Assembly: GCF_963678635.1 (NCBI RefSeq) | Contig: NC_087062.1 | Span: forward strand, 39,693,330 to 39,757,329 | Origin: Symsagittifera roscoffensis | Lineage: Eukaryota; Xenacoelomorpha; Acoela; Convolutidae | Length of the DNA: 64,000 bases | Direction of reading: 5' to 3' | In this document: positions 44,121 to 57,217 of the stretch, piece after piece | Layout of the letters: the number at the start of each line of letters is the position of its first letter | Numbering within the stretch: the stretch's first letter is position 1 | The notes under the pieces: generated by a model | What the model was told of the DNA's origin: nothing | The model's input: only the letters and a program-made list of their open reading frames with translations | The model's database searches: none | Program-made: the position numbers and the translations under genes

Positions 44121-47100
44121 TACAATAAACTGTCATGTAATTATTTCAGTTTTGGCTAGTAAAGATTTTTTTAATTTTACACTGTACCATTGAATTGGAA
44201 ACCAAAAACTTCAACTAATTAATTGAAGTCTTAAAAATAGCAAAATATTTCGATTCAGCTTTAATCGACAGTTTAAAAATTTCTGATCAACTGCTGATTA
44301 ACCTCTGATGAACGTCTTTTCTTATCATATTACTGATAAAGTTTTTTGTATCGAAAATATTCATTTACAATTTATCACTGTCATGGTTACAAATGTTTTT
44401 TTTTAGTACAATTTATCCTTCTCTTGACACAAAAGAGTTATTTAGTGTTCTGTTGTTTTTTTTCGGAAAATCAGAGGCTCGAAACTTATTGAAGTAACCG
44501 AAGTTACCTCAAGTATCGAAATAATTGCAGTCAAAATTAATTGTGTTGACAGCATCGCTCGTCCCTCGCCATAGAGCTCAGTCAAATAACACCTAAAGCT
44601 TTATAGAGCAAAAAATAAATCATTCAATCTCAAAATGAAATTGAAAATCAATATAGACAAAACTGCTTGAACATAAAGGAATACATGCACAAATTGGTTT
44701 TTATCGAAAATGATTTTTGTCATTTTTTGCGCCGTGTAAACATGCAGCATTTGCATTCCTTTTTTTCTTATATTCAAACCTTAGGAAATCATTCGTTTTA
44801 GAAAACTAGCTGCCCTGTATTTTCGGTAAAAGCCCTAAAATTTTTAAAGAGCTTATTGCAGAAAAATCTATTAGAGCTAGGGCCAGGTGCACTCGAAACC
44901 TAACGAGATAACGGTTAAAATGGACAGCCATCATGAACTAAATTTTTTCCTTTCACGGCTTTCACAACTTTTCTTTCAGCAACTGCAGTTTCGGTAGCAA
45001 CCGATTGGCAGATAATTTCACAATGCTCAAAGTAGTAAACTACAGCTACATTCCACAATAGACGCCTACCATGAGCCCCAGCGCACATTTGTCCAACATT
45101 AGAACCACTCTTGAGTTGTCCTGTTGAGCTGTCGTTGTTCCAAAACCAAAAATCGTTGTAAAATGTTTTTTTTTAGAAAACATAATCTGATTTACATGCT
45201 CGGAAAACATCCCTGTAGTTTTTAGGCAAGTTAGCCTATCAGACTAAAATTCCTTAAAAATTGAGCCTAATAGGGAGCCCGGCCGCAATTCCCGCAAATC
45301 TGAGCTGCTCGCTTGTTATCTTTAACACCAATTTTGCACCAGATGACTTATAACGTTTGCAATTTTTGGTTAGCCTTGAGTTTTTTTCAGTAAGTTTAAC
45401 TGTTTAAGTTTAATAATTGAGATTTTTTGCAACCATTAATGGACTCCAACCAATGCTTTTGTTTTATTTCCCAATTTTTTTTTCTTCAAATTTTGCAGAA
45501 TCAAACGAATTTTTGCTGCATTAATATATGTTTCATTGTCATGATTCACACCGGAAAGTTTTATTTAGCAATATCTGCTTCTATATTTGAGAAAATCGGT
45601 AAAACTAAGTGTCGAGCAGACATGAAATGCAAACCACGTTTAGCTCACAGGAAACTGATTGGAAACTTGATTATGACTTTGTTCTTCTCGGTATTTTGCT
45701 GAGCGAGTGTTCAATTGTATCGTATGAAAAAATGTTCTGCGTACCACTCTGAACAGTTCCTTGCGACAGGGTTTGCTTATTGAGGATCCTAAAATATTAT
45801 GCTCTTTTTTGTTTTCATGATTTCTCTAGCTTTTTGTAAGACGGAAATTTCTCCTGGACGGAAATTTTTTTTGTAAAAAAAATTTGGTTAACCGACTACA
45901 AAAAACTTTAAAACGTTTATTCAGTAATGAATGTTTTCTATGAAAATTTCCTTATACTTCAGTTTTGATATTTGAAAATTGTATAAAGAGCGTTTTTCTA
46001 TGCACAAAAAAAAATCAAATTTTTAACAATTAAAAGGACTGGAATATAGCAAAAACTGGCAATTAATTCCTCAAAATTACTTGGCAACAAGTTCTAAAAA
46101 ATACTAACCAATTTAAACTAGTGCATTCTGGAAATTTTGTTTATATGACAATATGATGAGCTTTTTATACACTTCAATAATAGAATTGCATAATCAGCAT
46201 TTTTTGATAAATGTCAACTCGGTTATCAACTAAAAAAATACAGATCGCCTCAGCTCAAACTTGTTTTAAAAAAATACACATTTTATCTGTGATCAGTTTC
46301 TGTAACTTTCTGTAAATTGCCAATTTGTTGTTCCGATTTTCGATACGAAAGTAACGGTATATTTGTGCTCGGGGTGGGTTTTTTTTCTTCAGACAAATTT
46401 CGACTTAACTAGCCATTTTTGACGGAATTTTTTTATATCAATCGAAAGGTATTGTTGTCCTGAGCTCAAATTTGAACAGATATTTTACCTGTGATCATTT
46501 TTCGTAAAACTACGGGGTTTTAAAGATTGCGATTTTGGTCAATTTGGGAAAATTAACGCGCGATATATTTCGCGCTTTTAACGCGTAAGCGGAGAGTTAA
46601 TCCGTCTTAAAAATCGTTGCAAATTGGTTGAAAGAAGCTTATTTGCCATAACTGATTTGTTACAAGGAGCGAAATCTATCCTTTTGTACTTTATATGGCG
46701 TGTGGGTGGATTATTTTCGTTAAAAAATTCAAATTTTAGAAAATTTATTTTTTCATTTAATTTATTTTATTGAATTTTTTAATGTTTTACTGCTCCTTAA
46801 ACCTTAAAAGGCAGTCGGAACATTCAAGGCTTTGCCCTGATACGAGCAGTCTTGTTCAATTTGAAATAATTAAAAGGCGATATACTTCCTGCTATTAAAA
46901 GTAAGTAGCAAATTAAATAGTTCCAAATTGAAATATCGAAGCAATTGTTGCTCCTATCAATGCGTTTACTCAAAATAAATCACTTTCCGCCCTACTCAGC
47001 GTAAAAAAAGGTGGTTCAAGAATAAAGTGAAGAAGAAAAGCAATTACTGTTTTTTTAAAACTTGTTGTTGACATAATGTTTTTTTTAAACTTGTTTTTTT

Positions 47101-48000
47101 AAAACTTGTTTGTTGACTTTAAACGGCGGGGTTCGTGTCGCTACAAGCAGTCTTGATTTTTTTGAAATTGGCATTGCGTGTTTCAAAAATGTTAGTTGAT
47201 CCATGCTAACTTTACCCATCTCAGTAACAAAATTTGAATCATTTATAAACACTTTCAAATCAGTGAAATCATAATCAAAACTTGAATACAACTACTACTG
47301 CCCAATTATTTTCTCATAAGCAAAACTAAACAAAGTATAGACGTTTTTTTAACAGTTTTTCTTAATGTTGGATAGATGTCATAAGTTTTGAATTGAACAT
47401 GATCTAAGGTTCAAAAAGCGAAACTGATAAATGCAATTGGATAGCTCACTTTTTTCTATTTTTTCAAACTTTTCATAATTTTTTGAACTTTTCTGCCAAA
47501 CAAGTGACGTGAACTTGCTCGGTCAGAAACTGTAACATTCGCCCGGAAGATACATATCGACGGAAAATAAAGCTAGGTTCTAAGACGACTGACCAACGTC
47601 TAAACAGTGCTCTACATGCTTTTCACCGTCTCTACCAAGCCAGTTCTTTTGGTGGTCTTTTCAACATCGGGTCGACAAAAACGTTACTGTTCTCCGGCTT
47701 CGACCAGAACGCTCAAATCAAGTTAATTACATGCTGAAATAGTGAGCTCATGGCTGGGTCTCAGTATCACCAGACCACGAGGTCACTCCTAAAAACAGGG
47801 CTACTACTATTTATTGAATTATTATTGTTTTTGCTCAGTAGATAAAAATCATCATCTCCATCGAAGATGGATCAACCCTTTCCCCCAACTCCTAGCTTCT
47901 CATCCTAGCAAAATGAATTCAGATGATAATTAAATTCAATTCAGGACATAATAGGGAAGCTAAAAATTTATATAAAACGCTATGAGTTTCAGTCCCGAGA
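44121..48000. other. AT-rich intergenic stretch
   Basis: No motif in any frame (including 45427-45702 plus and 47085-47291 minus). A small direct repeat of aaacttgttt words lies at 47050-47115. An alternating cgcg-rich patch lies near 46555-46590. Nothing else stood out. Confidence 0.5.
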
Positions 48001-48004
48001 CCCC

Positions 48005-48122
48005 TCCGGATTCTTGAATCCGGAGAAATAAGACCCCTATTTTCCTTCCGAAAGGCTGTCTTCTACCCTTCACCGTTGTTCGCAACGGCATTGCAACTAT
48101 TGTAGCGACACAATAGTTGCAA
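48005..48122. other. Cluster of three perfect hairpins
   Basis: Hairpin 1 (48005-48024): 9-bp arms tccggattc / gaatccgga with a 2-nt loop. Hairpin 2 (48073-48088): ccgttg / caacgg closing a TTCG tetraloop. Hairpin 3 (48091-48122): 13-bp arms beginning ttgcaactattgt with a 6-nt loop. No ORF overlaps. It could be a structured RNA, a MITE end or coincidence. Confidence 0.5.
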
Positions 48123-49123
48123 CTCGGAACGGTCTCTGCTATTTCTGCTCGTCTCTAATTCTGATTCTAAGTTTTTCCGTTGTTATCGTCGCAACTACTG
48201 TTGTTGTTGTGTTTTAATTCGGCCTTTTTGCCAAAATGGTCGTTTCTGACGTTTCTCAGAAATATGACGTCATATTTCGAAAATTTAAAAATTTGAAACA
48301 CCAGAATATTCTAGCCTTCACACTTTGGCTAATCGTTCCAATAACACTGCTAATCCTTCAAAACTGCTAATTCGGAAGGCTAGCTGCTAAAATTTCGAAT
48401 CTGCATTCTCGTCCATTCTGGTCGAATGTCACATACTCCCCGAACAGTCCGGTCGTTGTCCCCATTGAATCTCGCAATATTCGTAAAATTGGTACAGTGC
48501 CATCGAACATAATTTACAAAATGCACGAAATTACTTTTATCCGCGTCATATGGACTCACTGCAGAATATAAATGGCATCATACTACATCACTATAGCCTT
48601 CCAATTTTTTCACTAATCTGCACATTGAGGATATGACCTAAGATAAAAACATCTTTTCTGACTTCCAATGTCAATGTCCTGATTTAAAACTTTTTCTCGT
48701 AGATTTTAAAAGATGTTGGTTTGCAGGACAGTCCTGCCAACCAACAAGCTAAAATTATCCTACTATGCTTCTTCCCTTCGGAAATCTTGCTTGTTATTGT
48801 CCTGAATATTAAAACTAAGGAACTCTGTGGTTAGAAAGAACAATGAAACAATCTCCCTCCTCAAGAGATTACCCAAGCCTTTCATGTCACCATAAAGTGA
48901 TCAGTTCTCCTAGATGATTAAAAACAGTCATGCAGGCTGGAATATTTAAATATACTCTTTACTCAAGCCTTTCTAAATAAATAGTAAGTGTCTCTAAAGC
49001 CACTAACTAAAATCAAAATGCAAGTTTATAAATGCAACAAATTCTTTAATGTTCAAAACTCAACTAAATGTTTCAATTTTCAATTACATCTTGGTTGCGT
49101 GGTTTCTCACTTGAGTTTTTCAC
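48123..49123. other. Spacer before element B
   Basis: AT-rich with no recognised gene. Element B frames start to be visible (on the minus strand) at about 49.4 kb, with a possible basic/acidic tail down to 49.12 kb. Confidence 0.45.
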
Positions 49124-50198
49124 TCACATAAAACAATTCTGAGTTTTAAATTCTTCTTCTTCGTCACTCCTTTGTTTCTCTTCTTTTCGTCGTTTAGAAG
49201 TTCTAAAAGTTCTAAATTCTTTAATTTTCTTTCTTTTTGCATCTTGTTCTTTCGACCATTTGTCAATGTTCCATCTCTTCCTCCTGTGACACTGACTCTG
49301 CACTTTCAGTTTCTGTGTCTTGCAACACATCGTTAGCTATTCTGAAGCTGTTGGAAGCAGTCCTCCAAGACTTCTGTCCTTCTACCCTCTGTTTGCAACA
49401 AGGTAGAGGATCGACGTTAGATTCTCTGCTCCTTCAGAAGCTGTTGTGGAGACACAACGTCACGTTTCTCTCCAAATCTTCCTTCAACATCTCTTCCTTC
49501 TCCTTTCCACTACGTTCACTTATCCTGGAAATTCTTTTTACAGGGGTGGTCACTACATTCGGATGAGTCACGAAAGCTCGCTTGAAAGCTCCTGCTCCAA
49601 TGTCCAGCTGATATCCACTGTACACTCTGCCATGCTTCGACATATGCTTTTTGGCATATTCGTACAACCATGCAGTCACGTTCGTTCTAAACCATGACAT
49701 CAATCGTCTTCTTGCCCATATCTTTTTCACTTCCATCAGAATGTTTAGAATCTTGCACATTGTCTCAAAAAGATCTAAATCTTTTAGACAATCCAATTTC
49801 TGCAACTGTTCTCTCGTTGGTGCCTCCTGTCTATTGTTTTCTCCCACATGAGCCTCCAGCCATCGTATCGCCATCATAACTCCCACTATCACTATCTTTA
49901 TGGGCCGTGATGAGTCTGGTAAACCCATAGAGAGCAGCTCTCCAGAGTCCCAGATCAACAACAGATTACTACGCTCGGGATACCACGAGGTCTGCAGCAA
50001 GCAGTGGCAGGGAAACTCGTCATGTGTCAAGATGATGCTCCTCCAATTACGTTTCCCCGAAGCTTCCAGTAATGGTTCCACTTCCATCATCACTCGGTGG
50101 ACCTCATCAATCTCGTCTACTGTATTGTAATCTGTAGCGGTTGATCCTCTCTGTTTCTGTCTCTCAAAGTCACTGAAGTTCCCACTCACGTATCCCAT
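49124..50198 (-). pseudogene. Element B, C-terminal PCHC block and charged tail
   Basis: Frame 50198-49434 (254 residues) contains VDEIDEVHRVMMEVEPLLEA, then HDEFPCHC, YPERSNLLLIWDSGELLSMG, a helical stretch, and ends in a Lys/Glu-rich region. The PCHC-to-GLPD portion is the best-conserved part of this block in element A. A further frame, 49330-49124, is very basic then acidic (KRRKEEKQRSDEEEEF) and could be the true C-terminus after a frameshift. Upstream, an in-frame TGA (50208-50210) separates this frame from the ORF of unit 1. Function unknown; the Cys/His cluster is the only candidate active or metal site. Confidence 0.5.
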
Positions 50199-52166
50199 GA
50201 ACTTCCTTCACAGTATCGATTCCAACTCCTCCTTTGTTCTCTCTGGAAGTGCTGAGAACATCTTACACAGCAACTCGTAAGATTTTTCGGACATTCTCGT
50301 TAGTCTCACACACTTTGGCACTGAGAAGGCTTGATCCACGATCGTTCTCGTACTCTTTACATCCACAGCTACGAAATGCACCGGGTATCTGCTCTTGCAC
50401 ATTGGAGCCAATGTCGATCCCACCAAATATCGTGCTCCTGATGGTCTACAATAAGTATCACTGTGTCTAATGTTCATTTCCGCCTCGATCGCTACCCTCC
50501 ATTTTCCTATGTGCTTCTGCTCAGTTTGCAAAACTCCTGGGAACACTTCTACACTGATGGCTGTGACCATCTCATGTCTCTGTTCTAGATTCAATAGTGA
50601 CTCTAAAGAACCAAACATGCTGTAGAATCCTAGTGCAGTCACTAGATTCACCTCGGTTCCTCCATGGCAATCTGCGATCAGTTCCGTTTCCGTCCTTGCT
50701 TTCATCACGACATTCCCAAACAATATCGTCAATTGCTTGTGTTGTCTCTCTAGGGTCTTCACACAATCCAGACCTCCACAAACGTGACCTTCCAGTCCAC
50801 AGACTTCCGCCAGACAGCTACCAGGTTTGACCCAGTCTTCTGGTCCCCAGCCAGAAAACTCCACTAGAGGCTGTTATCATCCCATTATATATGATGTTAA
50901 GGTCACGCAGGTTACAGCCGTCATTCGGCTCCCTCTGCACATCTTGTGTCGCCCGTAATATCGAGTCAGCATTGGGACTAGGACACCATGATGGTCTCAT
51001 CAGTTCCCACACTACCATCAAGCTCGTTCTCAGTAGTTCATCTGAGAATCCCAACCCAAACTCCACTCTTTTATCGGATTTTGGTACGGAAGGTGCACTC
51101 ACCTCTTCTTCCAAGACCAGTCCCAATTTGGTCTGCGGATTTTTAGCGCTCTTAATCGTTACAATTCTCGACGTCCAGAATCTTAGCAACACTGCCTGCT
51201 CGTAATCAAAGAAGCAATCGCGTATGTCTTCACTCAGGAAAGGGTTGTACGCTATCCCTATGATTCCGGACACGTAGCTGTACGACTTCTTCTTGATCGG
51301 TCCAAAGTACTCACTGGATTTCGGCAGTGCCCCCATAGATTCTTTAGTGAGTCTCAGCTCCTTGTTTGAAAATCTCCTGATTTCGTCTATCTTTCTCATG
51401 GGCTCTAACTCCTCAGGTTCTTTCATATTCACCCTCATCGGCTTGCTTTGACGCATATCCAGCAGTGCTAGCAAGAGTAAGGCTTTTGCTCGTTCATCAC
51501 CCTCTCTCAGCATCTTGACACAGGTGTTCAATGCTGGTACTGAAATCTGCTCTATCAGGAATCGAATGAAACAGAGAGCGTCTCTCCGCTTCGCGCACGC
51601 TACTGCCATTCCTTCCTGGAGTATCGGATCCCCCAGTTTCGTCATCAGGAATACTTTTTCTTCTTTTGACCTTTTCCTTTATTCTGAGTCATAATCCCCG
51701 CGAGTTAATCTCATCATGCACCAGGCGAACCTCAATTGTAATTCGGTTCTCACGTAAGGTACTGCCATGAGAGCGTGTATTCTCGGCGTAGTCCTCATTT
51801 GCTCTTCAAAGTACTTCAACACCACTGCTTTCCATGGAAGGCTCATTAATTGCTCGATCGTTTCCGCCTGCATCTCAGACGACGCTAGAGTCCCGTACGC
51901 CTTCTGCTTGAGGGTGGTGCCTCGCAACATTGTCTCCAGATAACCCTCCATGGCACCCTTGTCTTCCAGAGCCATCACATACTCTCTAGCCGAGTTTCGG
52001 TATTCTAACATCTCCATGTATCCACCGGCGGGTTCATCTATTGACACAGTCTCGTCTCCGACACTGTCATTCGATTATACTCCACTGGTACTAGTTGTCC
52101 TGCGACACTTCCCTTTCCGTGGTTCATGGGAGATGGTTTAAAGTCTTTCATTGTGCTTTCTCCACA
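50075..52166. repeat. Tandem unit 1 of 3 (about 2.1 kb)
   Basis: Starts at gttccacttccatcatcac and ends with ctttctccacat. Periods to the next units are 2,092 and 2,099 bp. Junctions share the short word ttc/acttcc, consistent with slippage or unequal exchange. Confidence 0.9.
50208..52047 (-). pseudogene. Element B central ORF, unit 1 (two lesions)
   Basis: Starts MSIDEPAGGYMEMLEYRNSA (52047). It is interrupted by TAA at 51679-51681 (Glu codon in the other units) and by a 20-nt deletion at about 50865. After that the chain continues to ESIL at a TGA (50208). Contains KYFEEQMRTT, a Leu-rich helical stretch (ALLLLALLDM), KIDEIRRFSNKELRL, a Cys pair in CGGLDC, and LGFYSMFGSLESLLNL. Function unknown. 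The two lesions are private to this unit or shared only with unit 3. Confidence 0.55.
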
Positions 52167-54265
52167 TGTTCAACTTCCATCATCACTCGGTGGACCTCAT
52201 CAATCTCGTCTACTGTATTGTAATCTCTCTGTTTCTGTCTCTCAAAGTCACTGAAGTTCCCACTCACGTATCCCATGAACTTCCTTCACAGTATCGATTC
52301 CAACTCCTCCTTTGTTCTCTCTGGAACTGCTGAGAACATCTTACACAGCAACTCGTAAGATTTTTTGGACATTCTCGTTAGTCTCACACACTTTGGCACT
52401 GAGAAGGCTTGATCCACGATCGTTCTCGTACTCTTTACATCCACAGCTACGAAATGCACCGGGTATCTGCTCTTGCACATTGGAGCCAATGTCGATCCCA
52501 CCAAATATCGTGCTCCTGATGGTCTACAATAAGTATAACTGTGTCTAATGTTCATTTCCGCCTCGATCGCTACCCTCCATTTTCCTATGTGCTTCTGCTC
52601 AGTTTGCAAAACTCCTGGGAACACTTCTACACTGATGGCTGTGACCATCTCATGTCTCTGTTCTAGATTCAATAGTGACTCTCAAGAACCAAACATGCTG
52701 TAGAATCCTAGTGCAGTCACTAGATTCACCTCGGTTCCTCCATGGCAATCTGCGATCAGTTCCGTTTCCGTCCTTGCTTTCATCACGACATTGCCAAACA
52801 ATATCGTCAATTGCTTGTGTTGTCTCTCTAGGGTTTTCACACAATCCAGACCTCCACAAACGTGACCTTCCAGTCCACAGACTTCCGCCAGACAGCTACC
52901 AGGTTTGACCCAGTCTTCTGGTCCCCAGCCAGACAACTCCACTTTGTCTTCCCCGTTGCTCCTAGAGGCTGTTATTATCCCATTATATATGATGTTAAGG
53001 TCACCCAGGTTACAGTCTTCATTCGGCTCCCTCTGCTCATCTTGTGTCGCCCGTAATATCGAGTCAGCATTGGGACTAGGACACCATGATGGTCTCATCA
53101 GTTCCCACGCTACCATCAAGCTCGTTCTCAGTAGTTCATCTGAGAATCCCAACCCAAACTCCACTCTTTTGTCGGATTTTGGTACGGAAGGTGCAGTCAC
53201 CTCTTCTTCCAAGACCAGTCCCAATTTGGTCTGCGGATTTTTAGCGCTCTTAATCGTTACAATTCTCGACGTCCAGAATCTTAGCAACACTGCCTGCTCG
53301 TAATCAAAGAAGCAATCGCGTATGTCTTCACTCAGGAAAGGGTTGTACGCTATCCCTATGATTCCGGACACGTAGCTGTACGACTTCTTCTTGATCGGTC
53401 CAAAGTACTCACTGGATTTCGGCAGTGCCCCCATAGATTCTTTAGTGAGTCTCAGCTCCTTGTTTGAAAATCTCCTGATTTCGTCTATCTTTCTCATGGG
53501 CTCTAACTCCTCAGGTTCTTTCATATTCACCCTCATCGGCTTGCTTTGACGCATATCCAGCAGTGCTAGCAAGAGTAAGGCTTTTGCTCGTTCATCACCC
53601 TCTCTCAGCATCTTGACACAGGTGTTCAATGCTGGTACTGAAATCTGCTCTATCAGGAATCGAATGAAACAGAGAGCGTCTCTCCGCTTCGCGCACGCTA
53701 CTGCCATTCCTTCCTGGAGTATCGGATCCCCCAGTTTCGTCATCAGGAATACTTTTTCTTCTTTTGACCTTTTCCTTTCTTCTGAGTCATAATCCCCGCG
53801 AGTTAATCGCATCATGCACCAGGCGAACCTCAGTTGTAATTCGGTTCTCACGTAAGGTACTGTCATGAGAGCGTGTATTCTCGGCGTAGTCCTCATTTCC
53901 TCTTCAAAGTACTTCAACACCACTGCTTTCCATGGAAGGCTCACTAATTGCTCGATCGTTTCCGCCTGCATCTCAGACGACGCTAGAGTCCCGTACGCCT
54001 TCTGCTTGAGGGTGGTGCCTCGCAACATTGTCTCCAGATAACCCTCCATGGCACCCTTGTCTTCCAGAGCCATCACATATTCTCTAGCCGAGTTTCGGTA
54101 TTCTAACATCTCCATGTATCCACCGGCGGGTTCATCTATTGACACAGTCTCGTCTCCGACACTGTCATTCGATTATACTCCACTGGTACTAGTTGTCCTG
54201 CGACACTTCCCTTTCCGTGGTTCATGGGAGATGGTTTAAAGTCTTTCATTGTGCTTTCTCCACAT
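52167..54265. repeat. Tandem unit 2 of 3
   Basis: Nearly identical to units 1 and 3. It lacks about 15 nt near 52227 (gtagcggttgat region) that both neighbours have, and keeps 20 nt (52944-52963) that both neighbours lack. Confidence 0.9.
52286..54145 (-). pseudogene. Element B central ORF, unit 2 (longest frame, one stop)
   Basis: The longest uninterrupted frame of the unit, 487 residues (54145-52682), ends at a TGA where units 1 and 3 read a Leu codon (FGS-Leu-ESLL). The chain then continues to ESIL-stop at 52286. It keeps the 20 nt missing in the neighbours, and its spacing there agrees with element A, so this is the ancestral length. The protein is mainly helical with charged loops. No membrane segment, signal peptide or catalytic motif was recognised. 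Its start follows directly after the junction with unit 3's 3' end, so any natural upstream coding is cut off here. Confidence 0.6.
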
Positions 54266-56332
54266 GTTCCACTTCCATCATCACTCGTTGGACCTCATCA
54301 ATCTCGTCTACTGTATTGTAATCTGTAGCGGTTGATACTCTCTGTTTCTGTCTCTCAAAGTCACTGAAGTTCCCACTCACGTATCCCATGAACTACCTTC
54401 ACAGTATCGATTCCAACTTCTCCTTTGTTCTCTCTGGAACTGCTGAGAACATCTTACACAGCAACTCGTAAGATTTTTTGGACATTCTCGTTAGTCTCAC
54501 ACACTTTGGCACTGAGAAGGCTTGATCCACGATCGTTCTCGTACTCTTTACATCCACAGCTACGAAATGCACCGGGTATCTGCTCTTGCACATTGGAGCC
54601 AATGTCGATCCCACCAAATATCGTGCTCCTGATGGTCTACAATAAGTATCACTGTGTCTAATGTTCATTTCCGCCTCGATCGCATCTCCATTTTCCTATG
54701 TGCTTCTGCTCAGTTTGCAAAACTCCTGGGAACACTTCTACACTGATGGCTGTGACCATCTCATGTCTCTGTTCTAGATTCAATAGTGACTCTAAAGAAC
54801 CAAACATGCTGTAGAATCCTAGTGCAGTCACTAGATTCACCTCGGTTCCTCCATGGCAATCTGCGATCAGTTCCGTTTCCGTCCTTGCTTTCATCACGAC
54901 ATTCCCAAACAATATCGTCAATTGCTTGTGTTGTCTCTCTAGGGTTTTCACACAATCCAGACCTCCACAAACGTGACCTTCCAGTCCACAGACTTCCGCC
55001 AGACAGCTACCAGGTTTGACCCAGTCTTCTGGTCCCCAGCCAGACAACTCCACTAGAGGCTGTTATCATCCCATTATATATGATGTTAAGGTCACGCAGG
55101 TTACAGCCGTCATTCGGCTCCCTCTGCACATCTTGTGTCGCCCGTAATATCGAGTCAGCATTGGGACTAGGACACCATGATGGTCTCATCAGTTCCCACA
55201 CTACCATCAAGCTCGTTCTCAGTAGTTCATCTGAGAATCCCAACCCAAACTCCACTCTTTTGTCGGATTTTGGTACGGAAGGTGCAGTTACCTCTTCTTC
55301 CAAGACCAGTCCCAATTTGGTCTGCGGATTATTAGCGCTCCTAATCGTTACAATTCTCGACGTCCAGAATCTTAGCAACACTGCCTGCTCGTAATCAAAG
55401 AAGCAATCGCGTATGTCTCCACTCAGGAAAGGGTTGTACGCTATCCCTATGATTCCGGACACGTAGCTGTACGACTTCTTCTCGATCGGTCCACAGTACT
55501 CACTGGATTTCGGCAGTGCCCGCATAGATTTTTTATTGAGTCTCAGCTCCTTGTTTGAAAATCTCCTGATTTCGTCTATCTTTCTCATGGGCTCTAACTC
55601 CTCAGGTTCTTTCATATTCACCCTCATCGGCTTGCTTTGACGCATATTCAGCAGTGCTAGCAAGAGTAAGGCTTTTGCTCGTTCATCACCCTCCCTCAGC
55701 ATCTTGACACAGGTGTTCAATGCTGGTACTGAAATCTGCTCTATCAGGAATCGAATGAAACAGAGAGCGTCTCTCCGCTTCGCGCGCGCTACTGCCATTC
55801 CTTCCTGGATTATCGGATCCCCCAGGTTTCTTCTTTTGACCTTTTCCTTTCTTCTGAGTCATAATCCCCGCGAGTTAATCCCATCATGCACCAGGCGAAC
55901 CTCAGTTGTAATTCGGTTCTCACGTAAGGTACTGCCATGAGAGCGTGTATTCTCGGCGTAGTCCTCATTTGCTCTTAAAAGTACTTCAACACCACTGCTT
56001 TCCATGGAAGGCTCACTAATTGCTCGATCGTTTCCGCCTGCATCTCAGACGACGCTAGAGTCCCGTACGCCTTCTGCTTGAGGGTGGTGCCTCGCAACAT
56101 CGTCTCCAGATAACCCTCCATGGCACCCTTGTCTTCCAGAGCCATCACATACTCTCTAGCCGAGTTTCGGTATTCTAAAATCTCCATGTATCCACCGGCG
56201 GGTTGATCTATTGACACAGTCTCCGACACTGTCATTCAATTATACTCCACTGGTACTAGTTGTCCTGCGACACTTCCCTTTCCGTGGTTCATGGGAGATA
56301 GTTTAAAGTCTTTCATTGTGCTTTCTCCACAT
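54266..56332. repeat. Tandem unit 3 of 3
   Basis: Nearly identical to the other two, slightly shorter because of several small deletions. To its right, unique element B sequence continues (ggctaagtatttcc), which marks the original right border of the unit. Confidence 0.9.
54399..56235 (-). pseudogene. Element B central ORF, unit 3 (most damaged)
   Basis: Starts in the natural context, joined to unique upstream sequence (56235). Lesions are a TAA at 55975 after VVLKYF, a net 19-nt loss near 55827, the same 20-nt deletion as unit 1 (about 55055) and a small indel near 54683. The terminal TGA after ESIL (54399) is shared by all units. Confidence 0.55.
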
Positions 56333-57217
56333 TGGCTAAGTATTTCCATTTCTAAGAATGCTCCAGTCAGAGTGCGGTCACTCCTTTTGGATTTGTAACC
56401 TGTTGACTTTATCCCTGCCATGAGAATGGGTGGCACCATCGCTACATTGGTTAACATTCTGTCCGTGCCAGGCAATTGATAATCACCTTGTCCCAAATCC
56501 ATGGCCTCGTCAACTCGTTTTCGTTTCGCTGAATTGACAGCTTTTATTGATATCTCTGATCCACCTTCGTCTTTCCTACTCTCCTCGGCATCACTTTGCT
56601 GCCTAACTTCATCTTCATCTCGTTGATCTTATCAATCACCAATTTCGATCGCATCGTTCCCCTCCTGGTTCTTGACAGATATATCACCTCTCCTTTATGA
56701 TCCTGCGTTGTCATCTTGATGGAGAGTTCGCCTCACTTTCATCAGTGGCTGAGTCAATCAACAACTCATTCAATCTCCCTTCACACTCATCAAGTTTGTC
56801 AAGGACTTCCCGCATCAATAGTCGGTTGAGACCTACTTTCAAAATGGACTGGGTCGCATAGCTCTGAACCACTGTCCAGACTTCTTCCATGAACGCCACT
56901 CTGTCCAATCTACATCCCGTCCTACTTTCATGGTCTCGGTGATGTACTTCCCACTCTTACTCGGGCAACGTTCCCAAGAAAGGTACTCTGGCAGACACTT
57001 CTATTCTTCTTCTCCTAGGTGATTCCATGAGGATTCTTTAATCGTTATTTCTCGAACTGCCCGGAGAGCTGCTCTCCGGCAAATTCCGTTTCATTTCTGT
57101 AAAGGCTGACGGAGGTTCCAGTGTCGAAATGCTTTCATCTGCTGGCTCAGTCGCCTCCAACGTATCCGCGTTGTTCTCAAAATCACTGAGGAAATTGAAA
57201 TCCAGGCTGGATACTCC
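56236..57217 (-). pseudogene. Element B, region between the 483-residue ORF and the triplicated unit
   Basis: Broken frames. 56908-56711 reads DRVAFMEEVWTVVQSYATQS and VLDKLDECEGRLNELLID, matching the FLGT block of element A. 56502-56236 reads GQGDYQLPGTDRMLTNVAMV and VPPILMAGIKSTGYKSKRSD, with no clear counterpart found in A. A short acidic, Ser-rich linker lies at about 57.05-57.2 kb (FLSDFENNAD). Several frameshifts. Function unknown. Confidence 0.45.

Noticed and set aside
45427-45702. 91-codon frame as a secreted or membrane protein gene
   Set aside because: Hydrophobicity comes from T-rich DNA; there is no start context, partner exon or recognisable family.
50818-56000. Plus-strand frames across element B (for example 52905-53303 and 58242-58574)
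   Set aside because: They are mirror frames of the minus-strand coding sequence, lack motifs and break at different places in the repeated units.
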